From NCBI GenBank assembly GCA_964019055.1, contig OZ025220.1:4609978-4673977 (forward strand): a stretch of 64,000 nucleotides of DNA, written 5' to 3'. Made by a program: the position numbers and the translations under genes. This DNA comes from Anthopleura xanthogrammica. Its lineage: Eukaryota > Cnidaria > Anthozoa > Actiniaria > Actiniidae. The first letter of the stretch is position 1, and each line of letters opens with the position of its first letter. This document shows positions 23,128 to 32,233 of the stretch, one piece after another. The notes beneath the pieces are model-generated. The model did no database searches. It saw only the letters and a program-made list of their open reading frames with translations, and had not been told where the DNA came from.

Positions 23128-23331
23128 CGGTGACCCATAAGCCAAGAAAAGGCCATCTTTTTTTTTAGGAATCCCAGAATCCCTTATCCCAGAATCCCAG
23201 AATCCGGATTCTAGCAATATGGATTCGGGGATTCTGGGATTCTGGGATTCTGGGATAAGGGATTCTGGGATTCCTAAAAAAGGAATCAGGTTTGGATGGT
23301 AGAAAAAAAAAATGTGCCTTAAGGGCCACCG
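23128..23331. mobile_element. Palindromic MITE built of GGATTCTGGGATT repeats, TA duplication
   Basis: The ends are CGGTGACCCATAAG and CTTAAGGGCCACCG, flanked by TA. The core is a strong hairpin: the left arm has AATCCCAGAATCC units, the right arm has GGATTCTGGGATTCTGGGAT units, and ATAAGGGATTCTGGGATTCC mirrors the left. Non-coding; about 204 bp. Confidence 0.8.
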
Positions 23332-23929
23332 TATATACATATCCCTAATTTCCCTACGTCAAGCAAAATTTGAAGCCACGCATGTACATAAGTAGAATTT
23401 AGACATTGATTTTCTTTTTCTTTTTCAAATCAAACTAATTTCTAAGAAAATAAGTGCAAGCGTGAGCATTTTCACACAGATCGCAAATGGTCTCAAAGAA
23501 ACACAAAATAATCTACTTAATTTTCAATGCAGCATACATTTTAGTTTTTTGTTAATTATTGTTTTGACGTAGGACACCAATTTTTCAAATAAAGATGTAT
23601 ATTTCAATAGGCCAAGCAATAAATATATATTTTCAGTTTCAGTTTCAGTTTTTTTAAATTTTGATTTTGAAAATAATGATGACAATTTTAAGTCTAAGGC
23701 AATGAAGTAAAAACATTTTACGTCCTCTTGCACTAATTAGGCGCAAAATTGCATAAATAAGACTATGGGGTGCAAGGCGTTAACATTGAAATGGAGTGAT
23801 TTTATTCAGACCGCGTCAAAGAAAAAAACGGCTATTCAGTTAGTACTATTGATAAAGAACAAAATAAAACAATTTATTTAGAGATGTTCACGGGCCAAGT
23901 AAAAGCACTTCAAAACCAGTTGAAAGATA

Positions 23930-24213
23930 GAGTGAAGTCGCTTAACCCGTGAAATTAATATTAGAGTGATTTTCATCCGTCTGTGAAATAGTTAGTACAC
24001 TAATAGAGGATAGTAGACACTAATTCCATTGTTTTCTTTTGTGTCTATATGACTATTATAGGCAAACTACTAGTAACTATTTTACAGACGGATGAAAATC
24101 ACTCTACTTGTTAAAGTGTAATAGTCAAATAGACACCAAAGGAAACAATGGAATTAGGGTCTACTAAAGCGTATTAGCCTAATATCTATTTCACGGGTTT
24201 AGTGACTTCACTC
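23930..24213. mobile_element. MITE with GAGTGAAGTC ends containing a second nested MITE
   Basis: The outer ends GAGTGAAGTCGCTTAACCCG and its imperfect inverted partner are flanked by TA. Near the left arm sits a complete related element (23964-24104). Sequences either side of the inner element (GACACTAATTCCATTGTTTT and its complement) also pair. Confidence 0.75.
23964..24104. mobile_element. Inner MITE, GAGTGATTTTCATCCGTCTG ends
   Basis: A 141 bp element with inverted ends of about 27 bp (GAGTGATTTTCATCCGTCTG, then TGAAATAG) and TA on each side. A half copy of the same family lies at 6163-6196. Confidence 0.82.
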
Positions 24214-24284
24214 TATGTCTTGTCTTATAACACTTTGTTATTCGAATAATGAATATTTTTTATTCATTAAAAAAAAAACATATA

Positions 24285-24652
24285 TCAGCAGTATCCGCAG
24301 TGCCTGTACATATTTCGAATTTGAACTGTCGTGATATTAAAAAAGGATAATAAAATAAAAGTCTGCATTTCTTTTACTGGAGCAACCATGTAGAGGATGT
24401 CGTTGTCCCTAATGTAATGTTTCGACAGTGCAAATACTTCTTCGATCGGATTCAGTTCCGGGCTATATGGTGGCAAAAACAAAATATGTGCACCAGTGTT
24501 TCTTATTAGTGCTTCCACTTCAGGTATGTGATGAGCTGCATGGTTGTCTGCAAATACAGTTATGGTCATCATTATTATAATTGTTGTTGTTGTGGTTGTT
24601 GTTGTTGTTGTTGTTGTTGTAGTAGTAGTAGTAGTAGCAGTAGTAGTAGTAG

Positions 24653-24724
<72 letters not shown>

Positions 24725-25739
24725 ATTGGTGAAAAAGAAATGCATGTTGAATGCAATAAAAATAATCAATATTAAACTTTTTTTTACAGTGCATCGAAAG
24801 AATGTCTTACCCATAACTACCACCGAATTTGAATTGTAGCCATTATAGGGTAAGATGAGGCACAACGTTTTTCCTTAAAAACCGTACGAAACGCCGACCA
24901 TTAAAATTTGTGTTCTTCATCCTTACGGCTAATATACCCGACTCGAATGAAATGGCAGCCATAACAGTAGTACGAGGGCCTTTATTTCCCACGTAAGGTC
25001 CAATCGCAGGGATTCCACGAAATTGACGGCCATAATTTCTTGCGATAGAGCGATCCTATAAGAAACCAAAAATTTGATCAATAACTTAATAAATTTTGAG
25101 AAACAATACAACAATTTTATAACAATATATGTTTCGGCATGCAGTATTATACGTTGTTTTGTGATACGATCGCTTATCCTTACATAAAAAGATTCATCAA
25201 TGAAAACGAGTTCCTCAGGACGATAAACAGACACTGTCTGATGGAACAGATTGAGCAGATCATATCTTTTTCGTAATGCAATCCTTTTTAACTGTAAAGA
25301 AAAGACAACAACAACATTTAATAACGTGAAAAGCTACAGAAGTGCTATAGAACCTGCAAAAATATCAACTTACTCGTTTATACGAAAATCCATGGCGTCT
25401 AAGCAGAAGACGAAGACTTTCTGCTTCACATGCCGACCCAGTTACCGTAGTCAAATGTTGAATCATCTCTTTCACATATGCATTTGGGTTCCTGAGCACG
25501 TACTCCATCACCACATTGATTTGTGGCGGTGCTAAAACTTGAGAAATGTTAGGTCTTCCTATTTTGTATGGTGATACATCTGCGTACACTGTAAATCGGT
25601 TGATAATTCTACGGACAGTAGCACTCGATATATCAAGATTTCTAGATATCCACTGTATAGGATATCTCAGACCATAATACATCCTTACAATACACCATCT
25701 GATATCTTTGCTGTACACCATTTTGCCGTCTCTTCTCAA
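24285..25739 (-). pseudogene. IS630/Tc1-type DDE transposase, four exons, one frameshift
   Basis: Exon 1 (25739-25374) encodes the bipartite helix-turn-helix: KDIRWCIVRMYYGLRYPIQW, ISRNLDISSATVRRIINRF, and ending HGFSYKR at a GTAAGT donor. Exon 2 (25291-25184) carries the first catalytic block PEELVFIDESFY. Exon 3 (25055-24811) carries SIARNYGRQFRGIPAIGPYV and, after a one-base frameshift near 24865, LPYNGYNSNSVVVM. Exon 4 (24547-24285) starts with the second catalytic Asp in [15 protein letters not shown] and has the third block [14 protein letters not shown]. All splice borders are GT-AG and keep frame, so only the frameshift breaks it. Intron 3 holds a long trinucleotide repeat. Confidence 0.85.
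24579..24724. repeat. TTG and TAG trinucleotide microsatellite in transposase intron 3
   Basis: About 13 TTG units are followed by about 35 TAG units with a few variants. It lies wholly within the third intron of the transposase gene, so it does not touch coding sequence. Confidence 0.95.
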
Positions 25740-26503
25740 TACTCAGTCACTAGTCAACATGTCTGAAGCATTGTATTGTCCTAAAGAATGTCATTATTAC
25801 CACCATATAAACTTCTGGGTGGTACTTGGGACAATAAGATGAATGTAACTGCTTTATCGTTTTTAACACTTTTATTTATTACGTATTTCTATCTAAGAAA
25901 AGATTTAGCTGTGACCAAAAAAAAAAAAAAATGAAAAAACAAACTTGCCTGGGTATCGTTCTGTTTTGCTTTTCTTTTATAATTGATTTCTTTGCCGAGA
26001 AAAAGGCTAAAATATCAGCTTAAAATCTGTCAACAAAGAAAGACACAAACATGCCCTTCAAACCCATTACTGTGATTCTCATAAATCCGTGAAATACACT
26101 TTAGCTTCTGAGTTACGCAATACTTCTCTCAAATTCTTTTGTTTTCTATTGTGTTTATCTGTTTATTACACTTAATAACTACACTTTGTTCCACGGGTTA
26201 TTGAAAACCACGCTATCGTCTTTGAAACATTTAAATTCTTGGCCTTATAACAATGCTAACACGTGCTTCCTATTCGCGATTTTTTTGGTTTTATATTAAC
26301 ATTTCAGTGCAAATGAACGTTGAAAAACACGGTAAACGGTAAGAAGTTTGCTAATAAAAATCAATTTCTGAATGCATATGCCATGAGAAAAATATAAGTT
26401 AGCGTGCTAACCAAAATTACTTTGTTTTACTCAAACACCTTTCATCAAGGTTCAAGACAAAGCTAAAAACAAAGCTTTAAGACAACCATTGTATTCTATT
26501 GTA

Positions 26504-27024
26504 ACCGGTGCCATAGCAACTGTCAGTAATGTTTGATGGAAATACAAAAGACATATATATATATGAAATTCTCACAATTGCAGAATTTTTTTGGATAGGT
26601 GTATGTATATATATATATATATATGTACATATATATGTACAAATATATATTATTTCTTTTTCCTGCCATTTACTTCTTTAATTTATTGTGTAAATTGTGT
26701 ATATGTGTAAATAGAAAAAATGTATGTATTTGCATACATACAATATGACTTATTATTATTTATTTATTATATAATTTTTTGCATCTATTTTTGTTTTTCC
26801 ATATACATTTTTTTCCTCTAGTGTTATGACCTTATTATTTGTGCACTCTTTCCTATATTTAGGTCCATCTGCTCGATTAGTTTTACCTATTCAGGTGGCC
26901 CGTACCTCTTTTCAATAGTATATATTTATTCTATGTTTAACTTCTTTTTGTAATTATCAATAATAATAAGGTATAAATGAATAAAAAACTTAAAAAAAAA
27001 AATTAATTGATTGATTGATTGATT
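26504..27024 (+). mobile_element. Probable 3' UTR of LINE copy B, resumed after the DNA transposon
   Basis: Directly after the right TA of the 6.9 kb element lies A/T-rich DNA with GGTGGCCCGTACCTCTTTTC, then a poly-A-like stretch and a TTGA/GATT tandem tail. This is the look of a CR1-like 3' end. The tail abuts the last exon of the integrase-type gene. The link to copy B is inferred from position. Confidence 0.5.
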
Positions 27025-29211
27025 GCCTTTCACACTCCTGTCGAAACTTTGTATCTAAAAAGTCATCAGTGCCTTCTAGTACTCCTGAAAGTTCAGCTAC
27101 TTCCTTTAACAGTTCTTCAGAAACAGGTACACCACATTTCTCCCCACCATGTTGCTTAGCAAAATTGTATATGTGCTCAGGCACTCCTGCTGAAAGTTGC
27201 TTATGTTTCGGTAATCGGCTCGATGGTTGTTCCAGATGGACACCCTGAATATGTCAAGCTCTTTTTGTAACACAGGAATATAAACAAAGGCCAGTAAATG
27301 TCTGCCAAAAAGAAAAGGAGATGATTACATGATATTTATGGCTATGAAGCTGTAACATCCTTTGTAAAGTATGTAGAATTTTAAATATATATTCAATTGT
27401 AACAAAATTTCGATTTAATGTTTGGGAGAAGTCTCAATTTAAGATTCAAGAGCCCAGTTGGAGAAAATGTGAGATTAAAGAGGCCATCTACATCTGGACA
27501 TCAAACCAGACCTCAATATGGAGATGAGGGATGTCACGAACTCCCTCATGTCTGGGATGGGATTATACAGTCATGTGTTTGAAAGCGTGACTTATGCTGA
27601 TGAAGTCTTTAGGTTGAATATTAAAAATCTGTTTGCTTTTCTTTTATATCTACACTATATTTGATATACTGTATAGAAAACAATTAATACATTTTTTTGT
27701 ACCTGTCAGTATCATCAGATGGGTAATAGTCTCCATCATCCAACAATCTTGCCAACTGTTGTTTGAAGTACATTTCCATTCTCTCTAAAAGCTCCTTCCA
27801 CCACCTTTCTATTTTGTTTTGAGTTGATGGTCCATACATGACACTGTCAGTGGCATCTTCAAGATCACCATGTTGATGGCGAAGATATGACTGGATTGTT
27901 GCTAAATCTCCTGTTTCTGTTACTTTGTCTATTCTTATTGATGATGGCAACACTGCAAGATATTTTAAATAAACAGCACATCCAGAGAGATTTTAAAACA
28001 AAAATAGCACTTACAAATATTTTTGCATTAATCATCCTATATGCCGCGAAAAATGCCCTCAGTCTGCGACCAAATGACCATGTGACTAAGCCTTGTGACG
28101 TCATTTTGTTTGCAATGCTTACCCTGTACCACTATTCAAAAATGATTCTTGGTTCTCCTAATTGTGATTTTAATATTGCAATCGAATTAGAACTCATAGA
28201 ACTCGTAGAAACCAGAAAACAATTCCTGTCACATGCACTTTTATTAAAACCACTTTAATTTATTATTATTTTTTCATAATCTATCAACAAAAAAGCCAAT
28301 CATATTTCGTAAGTAAGTAAAAAGTAAACTAAATATCGTACCACTGCATTCATATAAATAATCAAAGTAAAACCTTCCAATGATCCTTGGGTTACTGTTG
28401 GAGATCCAAATCCTGACGAAATTTACCCTTCCGCTAAAGGTATCCAAACCACCATAAATACAAAGTGGAAACGTAGAATTTTGGTACCCACAGAGTTTGT
28501 CATGTCCATTTAGTGACATTGTACAGTCTGATCCCTAAAATGCAAAATCATATCTAGTTTGGTTTTGGAACTAAACAAGGTATTGTTAATACATATGTAT
28601 AAAGAAGAATTGTGGCATAGGGTTTTACTAAAATATCAAAATTAAATGTACTGCATGTGTAGTGGATTACTGTAAAGTACTATATGATTTATTCACGTTT
28701 TGGAAGTTCAGGTCAAGCACACAAATCACACAAAAACCGTAACACAGGCAAAAAATAATAATATGCGGTAATAATTAGTTTAATTTACCTCTAGGACAAA
28801 TGCCCCTGTTCTTCTTGGTCGTTTCGTTTGCCAAACACCACCTCTGTTTTCAAGGCCAGTGGGATCAATCTCTCCCATCACGGCATAAACAATATTTATT
28901 GGAACATTTAAATTATGAACCTCTCTGATTTTCTTGTGCAGTGCTCTATAACTAAGAAGACGTCCTGGTCCGTCCAATTCCTCTGCAACTGCACTTTTTA
29001 CTGCTTGCTAATCGATACTATATTCGATATACTTGATATCGAAATGTTTGAGCCTACACGCAAAAGTACGAAGTCTCCACGTATACATAGGATATTTTGC
29101 CTTTACGAAGTCTAAAATCTCTTTCCTCTTAAGTTTTTGTTGGACATACTGTTTTAAATCTCTCTCAAGATCTTGGTCTTCTTTCCACTCACAGCTCGGT
29201 TCGTCCGCCAT
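27010..29211 (-). pseudogene. Integrase-core (rve-like) transposon gene, multi-exon, decayed
   Basis: Exons run leftward: an N-terminal helical part (MADEPSCEWKEDQDLERDLK, YTWRLRTFACRLKHF), then after an in-frame TAG near 29008 LLSYRALHKKIREVHNL up to a GTAAAT donor. The exon from 28532 has the first Asp block SLNGHDKLCGYQNSTFP and GGLDTFSGRVNFVRIW. The exon 27955-27704 has the second block RIDKVTETGDLATI and the Glu block GPSTQNKIERWWKELLER. The last exon has AFVYIPVLQKELDIF, then, after a frameshift, GVPEHIYNFAKQHGGEK. The D-D-E spacing matches integrase-type nucleases. No terminal repeats were found. The stop and frameshift make it inactive. Confidence 0.75.
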
Positions 29212-29278
29212 TTCGCACGAATCCGGAACACCTGCCGAGTCCCCGGCTGACTTATTGTACGAGAGAGAAAAGAAAAGT

Positions 29279-29371
29279 TATGAAAAAATTCTAAAATAAA
29301 TAAATTTGTAAAAAATATATACAAAAAAAAAAAAACCCATATGAATAGATGAAAACAGTGTGTCACCCCTG
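29279..29371 (-). repeat. Second copy of dispersed GTGGCCCAGGGGTG repeat
   Basis: Read on the minus strand it gives GGTGGCCCAGGGGTGACACA, then a T-run, TGTATATATTTTTTAC and TTTATTTATTTTAGAATTTT, matching the start of the repeat at 10691. Confidence 0.7.
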
Positions 29372-29381
29372 GGCCACCATA

Positions 29382-29550
29382 CTCCATTCATTAAGTTTGC
29401 ACTCAATTTATTCAGTTTGCGTGCAATTTATTAAGTTTGCACTCCATTTATTAAGTTTGCATGTAATTTATTAAGTTTGCGTGCAATTGCTTTTAAGGTT
29501 TGCACTCAGAATACTCAATTCATTAAGTCTGCATGTGTTTTGTCCCTACT
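29382..29550. mobile_element. Short array element flanked by 10 bp GGCCACCATA repeats
   Basis: About seven units of TTTATTAAGTTTGCACTCCA type, the same as the right arm of 9279-10690. The segment is bounded by exact direct copies of GGCCACCATA (29372-29381 and 29551-29560). The 10 bp repeat has the length of a Mutator- or Foldback-type target duplication. No inverted ends were found. Confidence 0.6.
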
Positions 29551-29596
29551 GGCCACCATAAAATTATACTTTCAAAAATCGGCTTTGTTTTGTAGA

Positions 29597-29850
29597 TACA
29601 CTGAACTAGGGAAGTTGATGGAGGAAAAGAAGAAGCAGGAGGAGGAGAAGGAAACAATAAAGAAAGATGAACCGGAGCCTAAAGGTATACCGAATGAGGA
29701 AAATCACTGATTACTGGAAAATATTTTGATAGTTGGGTTTGGATATTTTTCAGTGCTGGGTATCAGGAAAAATGCGGTTACATACCAAATCGAGGAGTCT
29801 GACTCTGACCCGGAGGATTGTTTCGAGGTATTTACCTCCCTACCTACCTA
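29597..29850 (+). other. Two possible exons of an unrecognised gene
   Basis: After a TTTTGTAG acceptor the frame reads YTELGKLMEEKKKQEEEKET and IKKDEPEPK up to a GTATAC donor. After TTTTTCAG a second stretch reads VLGIRKNAVTYQIEESDSDP and EDCFE up to GTATTT. Charged and acidic; no motif recognised. Could be tail exons of a nearby transposon companion gene. Weakly supported. Confidence 0.3.
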
Positions 29851-29944
29851 GTCGGAGCTGAGGACGGAAAATCGAAGTTTTGCACCACCCACGCCACAGT
29901 AAAGGTTTGACACCGGATTATTGTGCAGTGAGACCTCCTGAACA

Positions 29945-30400
29945 ATGCCTCGTAGTTGGAGATAAGGGGCTTTTTTTACGTCATCTACGACCTAGCATGG
30001 AAACAAGGCTGGTCAAATAAACTCATTTACTCAACGATTATTCGTCATTTGCTGGACCAATTTCATTCAAATGACAACATATCATCGATCTGATCAAAAA
30101 CCTTGTTGACAACTACGTTAAGATGTCATGACTGCCAGTCACATGTTTATATGGCTACTTTTTGAATTTTTTTCTCCTCACATAACGTTGCCCTGAAATA
30201 GAACAAATGAGTTTGTTTAACTTTATTCCTCCTATTCTATCTCGTTTTACATCTATCTTAATTAAGAAAAAAATTAAGCTACGTTTAAGGAAAATACCAT
30301 AGCAAGAAAACGAGGCTATACTCTTAAACTATGCTTTAGGAATTAAATTGTAGGAAAACTGTTCTGCTAGAACAAAATTTCTTTGGGATTTATATTCAAG
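29945..30400. repeat. Dispersed repeat, inverted copy at about 50795-51045
   Basis: Blocks such as ATCTATCTTAATTAAGAAAA, CGAGGCTATACTCTTAAACT and ATGCTTTAGGAATTAA are found in reverse complement between about 50800 and 50945. The outer part with GAGATAAGGGG matches near 51030. Non-coding. Confidence 0.7.
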
Positions 30401-30440
30401 TTTAATTAGACACTTTTTAATTTTGAACAATTAAATGGCA

Positions 30441-30572
30441 GTAGACTGTGAACAGTCCCTCTTTTCCCTCCTAACTCAGTCGAGTCGGGTTTTTTCCTGC
30501 CTTGGACGCGCAGAGAGTGGGGGCAAGTTTGAAGCGGCACGTAGGGAGAGGAAAGTAGGGACTGTGAACAAC
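30441..30572. mobile_element. Short MITE with ACAGTCCC ends; inverted relative at 39399-39529
   Basis: Starts GACTGTGAACAGTCCCTCTT and ends GAAAGTAGGGACTGTGAACA, which pair imperfectly. The interior has GTGGGGGCAAGTTTGAAGCG, which recurs in reverse complement at 39399-39529. The two copies lie on either side of the EnSpm element. Confidence 0.6.
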
Positions 30573-30867
30573 ATCCAGAGAAATGAATAACTGCCCCTTT
30601 TTCACACTTTATAATACCGTTCAACACAACTGACTTTTCGCTGATAGTTTTACAGTTATACAATAAAGTTTGAATTAAAATTACTTTCAAAAGTACGAAC
30701 ATGCGATATTCTTGAGACATCAAAATATATTTATAAATAAAAGTCATAACTGGAGCTAAAAGAAACCGCGAACCTAGTCAATTGTGTGTGAATTATATTT
30801 GTTTGGTGTTTCTGGGGATATTTTGAATATATTTTTCCTTAATTCCTGTGTCCAGCTGACTGGTTTA

Positions 30868-31281
30868 TCTTTTCCGCTTCAAACTCTGGGTATTTTGCAC
30901 TTAAAGCTGTAAGAATCTGATTTCCCCTTGAAAGTATGAGACAATACGAAAAGAAGAGCCGAACTCATCAAACAATTTATATTCTTCTTTGATGTGGGCT
31001 TGTTGAGAAGCTTGAGGTCCCACAAGAATCACTGCTCTCCTTTGCAGGGCTTCATTTAATTTCAGTGTTCGTATTAATCTCTCCCAACCCTTCCTTAACC
31101 TGTAATTGGGGGACATAAAAGAACCTGTTGAATTATTCGTGTAAGAGTAGGGGATTGTCTCCCGGTTCAACAGCCTATCCCAATTTGGAGGCATAACACT
31201 AATCACTAACAATTCACTCATGATTGTAAGCTGCACGGCTGCTAATAGCGCCTTAATATGCAGCCCGTAAAAGTCCTCCAC
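30868..31281 (-). pseudogene. Unrecognised ORF with C-terminal frameshift
   Basis: A 126-codon frame contains LLVISVMPPNWDRLLNRETI, NYRLRKGWERLIRTLKLNE, RRAVILVGPQASQQAHIKEE and YKLFDEFGSSFRIVSYFQG. A one-base shift near 30920 gives a natural-looking end, QILTALSAKYPEFEAEKINQ and SAGHRN. The composition is protein-like and the shift repair is sensible, so this was a gene. I cannot name it. Upstream (right) it is cut off by a LINE tail. Confidence 0.45.
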
Positions 31282-31293
31282 TGGTCAAAAAAA

Positions 31294-31363
31294 ATTGTAC
31301 AGCGCATTGAGACGATGTGAAATGCGCTATATAAGAACCCATTATTATTATTATTATTATTAT
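31294..31363 (+). mobile_element. 3' tail of a LINE with ATT repeat
   Basis: GCGCATTGAGACGATGTGAA then ATGCGCTATATAAG and an ATT repeat form the typical 3' end of CR1-like elements; a related motif, GCATTGAGACG, occurs at 12858. The EnSpm element lies just after it. Confidence 0.7.
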
Positions 31364-31382
31364 CTCCCTCCACTCGACGAAA

Positions 31383-31720
31383 TAATGGATTTGGTCATTA
31401 TATGTCCACCTGGCAAATGTTGGGCAAATATGGTGCTCTATATTTGCCCATACATTTGCCTATGCAGGCAAAGGTCGGGGTAAATTTGTAATACATTTGC
31501 CATTGATTTGACATGTATCTGAACACATGGGTAAATATCTTACATATTTGCCCATAGTTTAGACACGTTTACCCAGTAGGGACATATGGTGGCCGTTTTT
31601 GCCCCCATATTTGCCCTATCGCCTAATGAAGGGTACATATGAAATCAACTTTGCACTAGGCTTTGCCCCATATTTACCTGGGGGAGGGGGGAGGGGCAAA
31701 TACAATACTCCATAGTATAC
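31383..31720. repeat. Left subterminal region of EnSpm, GGCAAAT motifs
   Basis: Scattered direct and inverted copies of GGCAAAT/ATTTGCC (for example TATATTTGCCCATACATTTG) over about 340 bp. The same word recurs in the right subterminal array. Likely transposase-binding sites, by analogy with plant CACTA elements. Confidence 0.6.
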
Positions 31721-32233
31721 CGCGATATAAGGTTTCCGTTTCAATTCATTGCAAAACATTTCAAATCAAAAATTTTCAACTCAATTATGGATGCTTGCTT
31801 GTACTTTACGACATACGATGGATGAGTCAAATTTTTCTCCGAGCACATGACATTACAGTTGCGATCACAGTCAATTATTGTTTTGCTTTGATGTCATAAA
31901 AGCGAGGCTATATGCGTTGATACACACAGGGAATTACGCGGACGACGTATTTAAATTATGAGTAAGCCGTGCATGCGTTTTTTCCAGTGACAATAAGAAA
32001 ACTGACCCATTAGCCCCACCCCAACCGCTGACATCTGTAATATCAATTAACATTATTTGAAGAATCAATTTTATTCAGTCTAAACATATGCATTCATCTT
32101 TTTTATTGGTAATATATACAATTTCATTTATAATTATTTTCATTATTTAATTTTAAACTTACCAAACGTCTCATTAGTTCATTATTCAACTTTCATTTTG
32201 ACTCTCTAGTTACTGATGCACAGTTCAAACAGT

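Larger units (their letters stand above)
19608..26501. mobile_element. 6.9 kb Tc1/mariner-superfamily (IS630-like) element with two genes
   Basis: The ends are CAATAGAATACAATGGTTGT and its reverse complement, next to TA on both sides (19606-07 and 26502-03). The inverted repeats extend about 250 bp with few differences. Inside, a spliced transposase gene runs leftward (24285-25739) and an unrelated four-exon gene runs rightward (21812-23096), tail to tail. Several small foldbacks lie between them. It interrupts LINE copy B. About 1.9 kb between the left repeat and the companion gene holds no recognised feature. Confidence 0.85.

Noticed and set aside
24520..24794. Long frames rich in Tyr, Thr, Leu or Ser
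   Set aside because: They are products of the TTG/TAG trinucleotide repeat inside a transposase intron.
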